From the NCBI GenBank assembly GCA_038747915.1, contig JBCDJJ010000033.1, forward strand, positions 1-36,260: a stretch of DNA of 36,260 bases, read 5' to 3'. Below, piece by piece: positions 16,184 through 24,893 of the stretch. Source of the stretch: JBCDAP01 sp038747915. GTDB lineage: Bacteria > Planctomycetota > Phycisphaerae > Phycisphaerales > UBA1924. The position numbers and the translations under genes were made by a program. Position 1 is the first letter of the stretch, and every line of letters starts with the position of its first letter. The notes below the pieces were generated by a model. The model ran no database searches. It saw only the letters and a program-made list of their open reading frames with translations, and was not told the DNA's origin.

Positions 16184-17647
16184 TCATTGTGGGTCGAGGT
16201 GACTCTTGTTGCAATCAACCCTGGAACGTGATGCGTGAGGCCACCAGTTGCACGGAATGAAAGCTGTGCATTGTGTGCCTGTCACATGAGTTGGGCGCGA
16301 GAAATGAGTGATTGACGCACATCGGTTCTGTGTCCGCGAGTCATCGCCACGGCGCTCAGTCCGTCCCAGGGTGTGTTGCCAGGTGTACCACGTTCTCCGC
16401 CCCCCCGCACCACCCGGTTGATAGTGCTCATCGGTCGTCAGAAGAAGCTTATCGCAGCGGCCGAAGAAGCGGCGATCGATCAACTCGAGACCGACAGGTC
16501 CGGCTGGCAGTTCGAATGTGCCGCCGTCTTGCCAGGCGTACCCTTCTTGGCCGTGGGTCCCGAAGGTCGTCTTCGACTGCCGTCCCGCAACAGAGGCTCT
16601 GAACGTACGGGTGCGCGGCTCGTTATTCTCAAAGTCCTTGCTTCGCACCCAGAGTCGGTAGAGGCCGGCTTCTGGCAGCTCGATCGTGGTTCGCGCGATG
16701 CGTTTCCACTCGGCAGCAGATGTGCTTTGATCGGTCGCGCCACGGAGCACCACTGCGGCGCCATCCCGCTGAATGGTCCATTCGCCTATCGCAGCAAATC
16801 GCTCGGCCTCGATCCACAGGTCGGTTCCCGCCGACGGAACGTGCTCGGCGATCGACTCAAAGTCCTTGACAAAGCGTCGGCGTCGGTCCTCGTACTCTTG
16901 ACTCTGGAAGTCGATCTCGTAGATGCGGCAGTAGTCGAAGCGCACCTCGCCATCCTCCACACCCTCGGGGCCGCGAGTACCGATGCAGCTCAGCCACACG
17001 TGCGCGAGATTGTGCGGCACGTGCCGCACATCGACCGTCCGGAGCAGCTTGCCCTCGAAGAAGAAGTTGATGTAGTCGGGCGTGAACTCGAATGCGAAGG
17101 TATGAAAGTCAGCGGAGAGATCGGGCGCGCCCCGATAGACATCGCGTGAGATCCCCCCGCGGAGCGGATGCCATTCGATGATGCCGTAGGTGAACTCGTG
17201 CTCGTCGTGCTGTGAATAGTGCTCGAATGCATCGATCTCGATTCGCTCGTAGACCCGCTCCTGATCATTAAGATCAAAGTCAGACGTCGCCGCGGTCCAG
17301 AACGCCTCGTGCCATCCATACCCGGCGTCCATCTTTACATGTGTCTCGAAGTAGCCGTACTTGAATCGCTCCCGCGTGATCACGCCCCCGCAGGTCATCG
17401 GGAAACCGTCGTGCTCCTCGACGCGGAGGTCGATGCGGAGCGACCCTTGATCGACACCGATATTCCTGGGGAGGCAGATGGAGACCGTGCCTCGGGTGGT
17501 CTCACGGTAGATCCACTTCGAGGTGTCGAGCTCGTCGCCGTCGAATTCGTCGCTGAACACCAGCTCGTACCCAGCCGGTGGCTCGGCGTGTGCCGACACT
17601 CCGAACAGAGTCGCGAGCATCATGATCGCGGTCCGGGACTTGAGCAT
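16184..17647 (-). CDS. Secreted GH16 glycoside hydrolase with C-terminal CBM-like module
   Basis: A 487-residue exported enzyme. AAGGAG lies just upstream of the ATG, and the signal peptide (MLKSRTAIMMLATLFGVSAHA) ends near residue 21. The GH16 domain (about 27-255) has the catalytic motif EIDAFE (Glu137 nucleophile, Asp139, Glu142 acid/base) in the ExDxxE form shared by agarases, porphyranases, carrageenases and laminarinases. FKYGYFETHVKMDAGYGWHEAFW forms the substrate cleft. Residues 280-410 (DLWIEAERFAAIGEW ... DKLLLTTDEHYQ) form a beta-sandwich of carbohydrate-binding character. After a run of seven C on the plus strand (16400-16406) the tail of about 75 residues has an unlikely composition and may result from a frameshift. 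It heads block A; the next gene starts 4 bases after its stop. Confidence 0.85.
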   Translation of the reverse strand: MLKSRTAIMMLATLFGVSAHAEPPAGYELVFSDEFDGDELDTSKWIYRETTRGTVSICLPRNIGVDQGSLRIDLRVEEHDGFPMTCGGVITRERFKYGYFETHVKMDAGYGWHEAFWTAATSDFDLNDQERVYERIEIDAFEHYSQHDEHEFTYGIIEWHPLRGGISRDVYRGAPDLSADFHTFAFEFTPDYINFFFEGKLLRTVDVRHVPHNLAHVWLSCIGTRGPEGVEDGEVRFDYCRIYEIDFQSQEYEDRRRRFVKDFESIAEHVPSAGTDLWIEAERFAAIGEWTIQRDGAAVVLRGATDQSTSAAEWKRIARTTIELPEAGLYRLWVRSKDFENNEPRTRTFRASVAGRQSKTTFGTHGQEGYAWQDGGTFELPAGPVGLELIDRRFFGRCDKLLLTTDEHYQPGGAGGRRTWYTWQHTLGRTERRGDDSRTQNRCASITHFSRPTHVTGTQCTAFIPCNWWPHASRSRVDCNKSHLDPQ

Positions 17648-17803
17648 TCGGTGATCTCCTTGCTGGCGATGCCGGTGAAGACATCATCGTGTCAGGTTGA
17701 AAGTGGATCAGCGTGTGTTCGTTGTCTAGGACGATGCCGCATCCGGCGCGAGCACAGACGCATCTGTACCACTCGGAGAATGGCTTGCGTCAATCTGTGA
17801 AGT

Positions 17804-17818
17804 AGAGTGTTTCACTCT
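17804..17818. promoter_or_regulatory. Short palindrome in the GH16/symporter divergent promoter region
   Basis: AGAGTG, spacer TTT and CACTCT form a perfect 6-bp inverted repeat about 35 bases before the symporter start and about 155 bases before the divergent GH16 gene. It could be an operator; I see no second copy in the window. Confidence 0.35.
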
Positions 17819-17852
17819 TGAGTCGTTGATTGTCCGTCAATCCGAGGTTCTT

Positions 17853-19673
17853 GTGGTCCTGACCGACTACATCGTGCTGCTGCTGTACGCCAGCGGGCTG
17901 ATCGGCGTGGGGCTGTTCTTCGCGACCCGTGTGAAGAACTCATCGGACATGTTCGCCGCTGGCGGTCGCTCGCCGTGGTGGGTGAGCGGGCTCTCGGGCT
18001 TCATGACGATGTTCTCCGCGGGCACCTTTGTGGTGTGGGGTGGCATCGCGTATCGATACGGGCTCGTCGCGGTCACCATCAGCCTGTGTTACGGCGTGGC
18101 AGCGCTCGCTGTGGGTTGGACGGTCGCGGGGCGCTGGCGAAAGCTCGGTGTCAGCTCCGCCGCCGAGTTTCTCGAGCTCCGCTACGGACGGAGCCTCGTG
18201 CAGCTCTATACCTGGCTCAAGGGTTTTCTCCTCGTCTTCTTGCTCGGCGGGACGGTCTACGCACTGTCTGCGGTCGTCACCGAGCTGATCATCCTGCCAC
18301 CGGAGCTTGAGCAAGGCGTCTTTGGGTTCCTGCGTGATGATGGAACCGGGCAGCTCAGCGAGTTCTGGACCTCGGTGGTCGTGCTCGCGGTTGTCGTAGT
18401 CGTCACGCTCGCCGGCGGACTGTGGTCGGTGCTTGTAACCGACACGCTGCAGTTCATCGTGCTGAGCGTCTCGGTGGTGGTCGTCGTGCCGCTGATCCTG
18501 TCGGAGGTGGGTGGGCTCCCGGCCTTTCTAGAGGGCGTGCGCGGGACCACGGTCGACGATCGGGGACGAACACTCGCCTCGCCGATCGCCTGGAACTACA
18601 CGTGGCTCTTCCTGCTCGGATGGGTGATCGTTCACTACTTCAAAATCGGCGGCGAGTGGGCTTTCGTGCAGCGGTTCACCTGTGTGCCGAGCGCGCGGGA
18701 CGCACGGCGCAGCGCTGTGCTCTTCGGTGTGATGTACCTCGTGAGCCCGCTGTTCTGGATGCTGCCGGCGATCGCGTACCGGCTGATCCAACCACTCCCC
18801 GAAGGGCTCGACGCGGGCGAGATCAACCGTATCGCCGAGCGGGCGTACATCAACGCGTGCCTCGAGGTGCTCCCTCCCGGCATGATCGGGCTCATGGTTG
18901 CTGCGATGATCAGCGCGACCGCTTCGATGGCTACCACGCAGCTCAACGTCTACGCCGCGGCGTTCACCAAAGAGTTTTATCACCGGGTGATCAATCCGAT
19001 GGCGAGCGAGCGGCTGCTCGTGACGATGGGCCGGTTGTTCACTGTCATACTCGGAGGAATCGCCCTTGCTGGGGCGATCATCATCCCCGGAGCAGAGGGT
19101 GGGTACACCGGGTTCATCATCATGGTCACGAGTTCGCTCGCGATCCCGCTGACGATGCCGACTATCTGGGGTCTGCTCAGCAGGCGGATCGGACTCGGAG
19201 CAGCGTGGACCGCCACACTGGTCGGCGTCGGCGCTTCTCTCTTCGCGAAGATTGTGGTGCAGAGCGACGCCGCGATTGCGTTTGCTCAGTCGGGCGATGG
19301 GATTGCCGCGGTGCTCGGCCCGATCATCACACTCGCGAACGAGAACACACAGGTCAGCGACTGGGTGGTCGGGCTCGCTGCGCCAGCGGTGACGCTTGTC
19401 GTCTTTGAGCTGATGAGCCGCGGCGAGGATGCAGGGTGGGGACGTGCCCACTCGCTGCCAACGGCTGAGACGGACACATCGGTCGCGGTTCAGGCATCAC
19501 ACCTCCCGGCGATCATGAGCGCGTGGACGACAGCGGTCATCGGCGCCGCCATGCTGGTGCTGGCGGTCGTGCACGCCGAGCACCGCGCGACGCTTGTCGT
19601 TTTCGGACTACTACTCGGAGCCATCGGGGCTGCACTTCTTACGGTCCCCAAGGTCTTTGTCCGTCGGGGCTAG
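17853..19673 (+). CDS. Sodium/solute symporter (SSS family)
   Basis: An integral membrane transporter of about 606 residues with roughly 13-14 hydrophobic segments, from YIVLLLYASGLIGVGLFF at the N-terminus to LVVFGLLLGAIGAALL at the end. Conserved family features include the DMFAAGGRSPWW and GVSSAAEFLELRYG regions, WALL-type helices and GLMVAAMISATASMATTQLNVYAA, which matches the SSS signature around the sodium-site helices. It probably imports a mono- or oligosaccharide released by the surrounding GH16 enzymes, coupled to sodium. The GTG at 17853 with GAGG at 17844-17847 is preferred; the frame also offers a TTG at 17826. The gene is divergent from block A, and its TAG stop overlaps the TAG of the GH36-type gene tail to tail within CTAG at 19670-19673. 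Confidence 0.88.
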   Translation: MVLTDYIVLLLYASGLIGVGLFFATRVKNSSDMFAAGGRSPWWVSGLSGFMTMFSAGTFVVWGGIAYRYGLVAVTISLCYGVAALAVGWTVAGRWRKLGVSSAAEFLELRYGRSLVQLYTWLKGFLLVFLLGGTVYALSAVVTELIILPPELEQGVFGFLRDDGTGQLSEFWTSVVVLAVVVVVTLAGGLWSVLVTDTLQFIVLSVSVVVVVPLILSEVGGLPAFLEGVRGTTVDDRGRTLASPIAWNYTWLFLLGWVIVHYFKIGGEWAFVQRFTCVPSARDARRSAVLFGVMYLVSPLFWMLPAIAYRLIQPLPEGLDAGEINRIAERAYINACLEVLPPGMIGLMVAAMISATASMATTQLNVYAAAFTKEFYHRVINPMASERLLVTMGRLFTVILGGIALAGAIIIPGAEGGYTGFIIMVTSSLAIPLTMPTIWGLLSRRIGLGAAWTATLVGVGASLFAKIVVQSDAAIAFAQSGDGIAAVLGPIITLANENTQVSDWVVGLAAPAVTLVVFELMSRGEDAGWGRAHSLPTAETDTSVAVQASHLPAIMSAWTTAVIGAAMLVLAVVHAEHRATLVVFGLLLGAIGAALLTVPKVFVRRG

Positions 19674-21742
19674 CTCGATCGCCGCAAGCGAATCATGCCT
19701 CGCGCATCCGGCGCGACTGTGACGGTGCCCGGGGGCTCATCCCGCAGGATCAACTCCCCGGCGTCGCACACCACCGCCGCGCCATCACACCACACCGTGA
19801 TCGCCAGACTCTCTAGCGCACGAATAACAACCTCTCCCTGCGACGCGATCAACACCCGACACGCAGCAGGCGACAGATACATCTCGAGCGCGCCGAGTAC
19901 AGCCCACCCGCATCGACGTGGGAGCATGAGCGCGAACCGGTCACCAATCGGTGGGATCTTCACGGTCGATGAGAGGTCGTCAAGACGAGCAAGCGCCCCC
20001 GCTGCGGGTTCGTACAGGAGCAGTCCCTCGGTTGGCTCGTGCCACTGCCCCGGGTCATCGAGCATCGTGCCGGCGGATGGGTAGTCGGTGGCTGCAAACA
20101 TAGCATCGACGGGCACGCCCGGAGTGGTCAGGTTGTATGCGCACACCGCAGCGGCGCCGTTCGCGAGCGGCGCGACCACTCGGAATGCCTGACCATCGGT
20201 GTACGGATTGATGAACACGCTGTCAGGGAGCGGCGCCGCGGGCGCGATCGGCCGGAGCACCCGCCCGCTCGGTAGAACAAGTGGGTCGATGATCTCGCGA
20301 ACGAACGCATCGGGCTCATCCGATAAATAGATCGGCCCTCCCGAGATCGCCTTGGACCGGGCCATGACCCCGCCCGCGACCACATCGGAGGAGTGGAACA
20401 TGTCGTGATCACCCCAGACCGTCGGCCCGAAGTAGAGCATGTTGGCGAAGGAGTGATACAAGTGCATCTTGGCCCGCCACTCGTCGCCTTTGAGGTAATC
20501 CTCGCTACACCGGGTCACGGCGCTGTGCGCAGTGGAGAACGCACAAGTATTGTTGTGAGCCATGCAGTTGATCATGGCGTCGAACCGTGCCGCAGCGGCC
20601 GACTCGAGCGAGGCGCTGTTGGTCGCTGCGGCTTGGGCAGCATTGCCGACCGCACCACGATAGAAATTCAGATTCGCGGCCTGGTTGTCGACTTTGACAA
20701 AGTCGAAGCCGGCATCGGCGGCCCCGCCCACCATTGCGTCGTAGAACACGCGTGATGCTTCGGCATCGGGTGATGGTTGAAACACTCCAGGACGAACCTC
20801 GGTCAGATGCGCGCGAAGCTTGTCGATGCGATGATCGGCGTGAAGACCTTCCCAATAGCCATTGAAGTTGAGCCAGAGGCCCATGCGCTCGACGCCCGCG
20901 ACCCTCGCGCGCGCGATCAGATCAGCGAAGCCGGACGGAAATCGAGACGGATGCGGATCGAACGACAGGAGCGCGCGATCGTCGCACCGGCGCGGATCGG
21001 TGTGGCGGGTGGACATACCATCGAGCCATCCATCATCGATGATCGCCCACCGCACGGGCACACGACTCCGGCGAATGCCATCAAAGGACTCGGCGATGCA
21101 TCGCTCGTCGATCTCCGCGCGGAACGCTTCCCAGCTGCACCAGCCGAGCGACTCGAAGACCTCCGGAAATCGCTTCTCTCGACGCAGCGATAGCCGCCCG
21201 CGCACACTCGGCGCCTCGCGCGCCACTTCCCAGGCCTGCGCGCACGCGGATACAGGACACGCTGCAACCGCCACCGCGAGCAGATCAATTGCCCCCTCGA
21301 ATTCTGCATGCCCGAGCGTGCCGGCCCGGAGGGTGAGATCGTGCGGCTCAGATCCGAACCAGGCGCACGCACGCTCACCCGCGATCGGCAGCGCACAGAG
21401 CACATCGCCACTCTGAAGTCGGGCGACGATCATCAGCCCACCCTCCTTCAGCTCACACAGCTCGTCCACCACGAGCGGCTGGAGCTGGTTGCACCCGTCC
21501 GGCCAGGTGACGCGGGAGGGATCGATTCCATACTTCTGAGCGCCCGCGAAGTACGCGGATCGGTCGAACGCCGGGAGCGCAACCCTCCATTCCTGAAGCA
21601 CGCCACGGTCATCGGGCGTACCGACAATCGATTGTGCGCGCACGAGCCGCGCACCACACTCTCTGAACATGCTCAAATCAACCACACCCCTCGCTGGTGT
21701 GATGACCTCGGTGGTCTCAACAGTACTCGGAGCGGCGGTCAT
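19670..21742 (-). CDS. GH36 / raffinose-synthase (Sip1)-type enzyme
   Basis: A 690-residue protein without signal peptide, so cytoplasmic. It has the layout of the raffinose synthase/seed-imbibition family of GH36: an N-terminal beta-sandwich, LGWCSWEAF (199-207) and WAIIDDGW (232-239) at the barrel start, FVKVDNQAA (Asp352, the probable nucleophile) and RCSEDY (Asp415, the probable acid/base), then a C-terminal beta domain. Plant members are galactosyltransferases; bacterial ones are mostly alpha-galactosidases or related alpha-glycosidases. In this locus it probably splits imported alpha-linked galactose or a related sugar from oligosaccharides. It is the last gene of block B, 22 bases behind the regulator. 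The ATG at 21742 has no strong ribosome site, so translation may depend on the preceding gene. Confidence 0.82.
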   Translation of the reverse strand: MTAAPSTVETTEVITPARGVVDLSMFRECGARLVRAQSIVGTPDDRGVLQEWRVALPAFDRSAYFAGAQKYGIDPSRVTWPDGCNQLQPLVVDELCELKEGGLMIVARLQSGDVLCALPIAGERACAWFGSEPHDLTLRAGTLGHAEFEGAIDLLAVAVAACPVSACAQAWEVAREAPSVRGRLSLRREKRFPEVFESLGWCSWEAFRAEIDERCIAESFDGIRRSRVPVRWAIIDDGWLDGMSTRHTDPRRCDDRALLSFDPHPSRFPSGFADLIARARVAGVERMGLWLNFNGYWEGLHADHRIDKLRAHLTEVRPGVFQPSPDAEASRVFYDAMVGGAADAGFDFVKVDNQAANLNFYRGAVGNAAQAAATNSASLESAAAARFDAMINCMAHNNTCAFSTAHSAVTRCSEDYLKGDEWRAKMHLYHSFANMLYFGPTVWGDHDMFHSSDVVAGGVMARSKAISGGPIYLSDEPDAFVREIIDPLVLPSGRVLRPIAPAAPLPDSVFINPYTDGQAFRVVAPLANGAAAVCAYNLTTPGVPVDAMFAATDYPSAGTMLDDPGQWHEPTEGLLLYEPAAGALARLDDLSSTVKIPPIGDRFALMLPRRCGWAVLGALEMYLSPAACRVLIASQGEVVIRALESLAITVWCDGAAVVCDAGELILRDEPPGTVTVAPDARGMIRLRRSS

Positions 21743-21764
21743 CTAGCGGTGTTCCCTCTAACGG

Positions 21765-22958
21765 CTAATGGGCTCTTGCCTGATCGCGGAAGCGGCGCGG
21801 GCTCATGTCGTAGTACCGGCCAAACAGGCGACCGAGATACTGCGGTGTACCAAGCCCAGATCGCGCCGCGACCTCGGGGATAGGCAGATCCGTGTGAATG
21901 AGCAATCTCGCAGCGTGGGCAAGGCGGATGCGGCGGATCTCTTCCGCCGGCGATCGACCGAGCACCTGCGCGAATCGGCGCTCGAGCACCCGCCGCGAGA
22001 CCGGCACCTTCTTCAAGATGTCGGCGACTTGGATCGGACGCGTGCTGTTCTCTCGGATGAACCGCACCGCTTGGGCCACCGGCTCATCATCAATCGCCAG
22101 CGTGTCGGTCGACTGCCGGGTCATCACACCGATCGGGAGGAGTTCGAGCGCTCGCTCGGGCTCGGGCTCGCCCATCATGAGCTTCTGCAACAACTCCGCA
22201 GCCTTGAGCCCGATCTGCTCCGAAGGGGTTACCACACCAGAAAGCGGTGGAAACGTGATGTCGCAGATGAGGTCGTCATCATCACCCGCGAGCACCGCCA
22301 CTTCTTCCGGGACATCAACCCCGAGACGGAAGCACGCCTCGAGTACTTCCTGGGCGCGAAAAGTTGCCCAGCAGAGAATGGCCACGGGCTTCGGCAACGT
22401 CTCGATCCAACGGCAGAGCGCCATGATCTGTGCGCCCCACGCGATGTCATCGTGCTCGCCGCCACTCGGATCGAAAACATCGCACGTATGCCCCTTTGTG
22501 CGCACAACCCGCTCAAACGCCGACACAAGCTGGCTGACGTACGCCAGACGCGACGGGCCGCAGTACCCGAAGCTTCGAAAACCGCGCTCAGCAAAGTGCT
22601 CGAACGCGAGCCTGGCAGTGGCCGCGGTATCGAGAGTCACCCGCGGGAAGTTCCGAACACCATCCAGCTCAATGCTCGAGACGTTGATCACGGGCACGCC
22701 GGCGTCTTCGAGGTGACGGGCCATCGGTTCGCTATTGATGCGCGCGATCACACCATCACCCGCCCAGCCCTCCGGCAGACGAAGAGCATCTTCTCTGCCG
22801 TGCGCATCGATCCACACACGCCACCGCGTGGTGCTCCGCACGTACGCGTGCACACCCTCGATGAGCCGGCGCCCCCATCCCGTGGCCGTATCGACCAAGA
22901 CCGCGACATGAGGCGGAGACGCTTTCATCGGGTTGCCGTGACCGCGCGTGATCATCAT
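21765..22958 (-). CDS. XylR-type transcriptional regulator (LacI-like sensor plus AraC HTH)
   Basis: A 397-residue DNA-binding regulator built like Escherichia coli XylR. A periplasmic-binding-protein-like sensor (about 15-285, with VAVLVDTATGWGRRLIEGVH and VAVLAGDDDDLICDITFPPLSGV) is joined to a C-terminal AraC-type double HTH (about 295-395), including VPVSRRVLERRFAQVLGRSP and IPEVAARSGLGTPQYLGRLF. The family usually senses a sugar and activates catabolic genes. Its ATG (22958) overlaps the TGA stop of the upstream GH16 gene as ATGA, which supports this start; an internal ATG at 22928 (MKASPPHV) is an alternative. The cistron lies between GH16 and the GH36-type gene, so the regulator is likely produced together with the genes it controls. 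Candidate binding motifs are listed at 24687-24814. Confidence 0.88.
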   Translation of the reverse strand: MMITRGHGNPMKASPPHVAVLVDTATGWGRRLIEGVHAYVRSTTRWRVWIDAHGREDALRLPEGWAGDGVIARINSEPMARHLEDAGVPVINVSSIELDGVRNFPRVTLDTAATARLAFEHFAERGFRSFGYCGPSRLAYVSQLVSAFERVVRTKGHTCDVFDPSGGEHDDIAWGAQIMALCRWIETLPKPVAILCWATFRAQEVLEACFRLGVDVPEEVAVLAGDDDDLICDITFPPLSGVVTPSEQIGLKAAELLQKLMMGEPEPERALELLPIGVMTRQSTDTLAIDDEPVAQAVRFIRENSTRPIQVADILKKVPVSRRVLERRFAQVLGRSPAEEIRRIRLAHAARLLIHTDLPIPEVAARSGLGTPQYLGRLFGRYYDMSPRRFRDQARAH

Positions 22959-24589
22959 CGAATGCGTCGGAAGACGCGAACGTAATCCACCTCCATGGCC
23001 GTGCCATCAAGCGCGTCGGTCACGGTGCCCGCGAACGCGCCAACCGCCGAACTCAGACGCACCCGCGAGGGCTCCCGGCAGTAGTCGTGCTCGACCGTGC
23101 GAACTCTGCGACCGTTGAAGTAGAAAGTGATCTCGGTCGGCGTCCACTCGGCCGCGTAGACGTGGAAGTGGTCGCTGGTCGACTCCTCGGTGATCATGAG
23201 CTCCGAATCGACATGGTGCCGTCCGGCCCAGTCGTGGACGCTGACGAGATTCTGGTTCGGGTGCCGCGCCTCCGTCATATCGATCTCGAAGTGCACGGGA
23301 TCGTCTCGAGAATTATCGGTCATCAGCCAGAAGGCATTGTTGAGCCCCGTGGCGGCCCCGCACCGCAGCCGCGCCTCGAAGTAGCCGTACTGTTGCATGA
23401 ACTCGCGGGTCCAGATATTCCCTGTCGTCCACACCCGGCCACCACGCGATTCCTTTCGAGTGAGCAGGCGAAGGAAGCCCTCTCGAACCTCGACATTCTC
23501 AGGCCACCGGCTGGACATGATGTGACCAGGTGCACCCGCTGCGCTCCGCCAGACGTCGGTGTCGAGGGCATCGCCGTTGAACTCCTCGATAAACGTGAGC
23601 TCCCACTCACCATCGAGTGGCGGCCCGGCCTCGAGGATCTCCTCGACGAGCCACCACAGCACGCGTGCTGCATCGCCGCGCGTTGCGACCTGATCGTCGT
23701 CTCGATCGAGTTCGGGGAGTGGGCGATGCTCGAGCCACGGACCCTGTCGTGCGACTGGGATCGGGAACGCCGCGGTCGCCATACGCAGCTCACCCACGGT
23801 CATCCGCGGGCTGCGTTCGCCCGGTGCGTCGCTCGGCATCGGCCGCTCGCCGGGGGCTGGTGGCGTGCCGGGGTCGGCCGTAGCACGCTCCCGCCAGGTG
23901 CGCCACTGGTCGACCGAGAGCCCCGAGTCGGGAGAAAACCGCTCACCATCGGATGGACCGACGACGCCCCGATTCGCCAGCCGCTGGATGGCGTACGCCG
24001 CGGGGTGACCCACAATGTCCGAGAACGTACGGTCGACCGGCTCCCACGCGCCGCCCGCTGCCGGACCTTCGACCGGTGTGTCCAGCACGAGGCTCTGGAT
24101 GATCGAACCCGAACCACCCCGCACGCCAAAGCGCACCGCTGCAGCTCGGTACATCCCGCCGCCCGTCTTGCGGAGCGTCACGCCTTGCCCGGGTCCACCA
24201 TCGAAGTCGAACTCACCGAGCAGCCGCCACGTGCGCGACGTCTCGCTCGGGTCCAGGGCAATCTCAACCGTCTCGACCCCGGCAGCATGCGTGATGGTGT
24301 ACGTCCCGACGCCGGCATCCTCGTTGCCGTGGGCAATCACAAACACCTCAACGTGCGCACGCACCCGAGACGCAAACGCGGGATCCCAGGTCGCGACAGC
24401 GCCCGGGCTCGTCGTCCAATACGACGGTCGATCGGGCCGGTGGCCCGGCATCCCGCTGCCGTTCCATTCCTCCGAAAGCATGAATATGGGAACGGCCTGG
24501 GGCGAGGTCGCCCGAGCCGGAGCCGGCACCGAGACGCACAACAGCGCACCGACGATCCAGATGCGCACGGCAGACAAGAGGGAGTTCAT
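22955..24589 (-). CDS. Secreted GH16 glycoside hydrolase with SLH-like segment
   Basis: A 544-residue exported protein. The ATG at 24587-24589 is chosen; a GTG at 24595 is an in-frame alternative. A signal peptide (IWIVGALLCVSVPAPARA) precedes a beta-rich module (about 35-160) that resembles golvesin-type domains (YTITHAAGVETVEIALDP). Next comes a segment with FSDIVGHPAAYAIQRLANRGVV and FSPDSGLSVDQW (about 188-225) that fits an SLH repeat, known to anchor proteins to cell-wall or surface polymers. The C-terminal GH16 domain (about 325-544) has the catalytic motif EIDMTE (Glu435, Asp437, Glu440). It heads block B; its stop overlaps the regulator start. It is probably a surface-bound endo-hydrolase. 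Module order (anchor first, catalysis last) is the reverse of the dockerin-tailed GH16 genes in block C. Confidence 0.83.
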   Translation of the reverse strand: MNSLLSAVRIWIVGALLCVSVPAPARATSPQAVPIFMLSEEWNGSGMPGHRPDRPSYWTTSPGAVATWDPAFASRVRAHVEVFVIAHGNEDAGVGTYTITHAAGVETVEIALDPSETSRTWRLLGEFDFDGGPGQGVTLRKTGGGMYRAAAVRFGVRGGSGSIIQSLVLDTPVEGPAAGGAWEPVDRTFSDIVGHPAAYAIQRLANRGVVGPSDGERFSPDSGLSVDQWRTWRERATADPGTPPAPGERPMPSDAPGERSPRMTVGELRMATAAFPIPVARQGPWLEHRPLPELDRDDDQVATRGDAARVLWWLVEEILEAGPPLDGEWELTFIEEFNGDALDTDVWRSAAGAPGHIMSSRWPENVEVREGFLRLLTRKESRGGRVWTTGNIWTREFMQQYGYFEARLRCGAATGLNNAFWLMTDNSRDDPVHFEIDMTEARHPNQNLVSVHDWAGRHHVDSELMITEESTSDHFHVYAAEWTPTEITFYFNGRRVRTVEHDYCREPSRVRLSSAVGAFAGTVTDALDGTAMEVDYVRVFRRIR

Positions 24590-24599
24590 TGACACACCA

Positions 24600-24850
24600 T
24601 GCCCGCGCGACGCGAATTACTCATATGCGATGCGCAAAAGTTTCATATCAAGCCGCAAAGACGTCTATAGAATACCTATCACAATACGATCAAATCGTTT
24701 TAGAGCCTCTCGGCCGTTTGCCGCGGCCCTCACGCAAAGCCCGCTGAGCATTTCGAAAAACGGGATCGATGCGCGTCGTAAGCGTTTTACTGTCGTGCGC
24801 GTTTCGATTTGATCTGCGCGGCGCACGGCCGATGATGAAGCTGGCATGCA
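24600..24850 (-). promoter_or_regulatory. Divergent promoter region of blocks B and C with candidate operator motifs
   Basis: About 290 bases separate the divergent GH16 and pseudopilin genes. CGATCAAATCG (24687-24697, itself a short palindrome) recurs inverted as CGATTTGATC at 24805-24814, and CGTTTTA occurs at 24696-24702 and again near 24783. On the minus strand TTGATC and a TCTATA-like hexamer stand about 16 bases apart, a possible promoter for block B. The repeated motifs are candidates for XylR-type regulator sites; no experimental support. Confidence 0.4.
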
Positions 24851-24893
24851 GGACTCCCGTGGAGTTCCACGCCAACCCTTTGGGAGGTCTGCC

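Noticed and set aside
18528..19451. A minus-strand open frame of about 307 codons within the symporter gene
   Set aside because: His/Arg/Asp-rich with no motif, wholly inside a clear membrane transporter.
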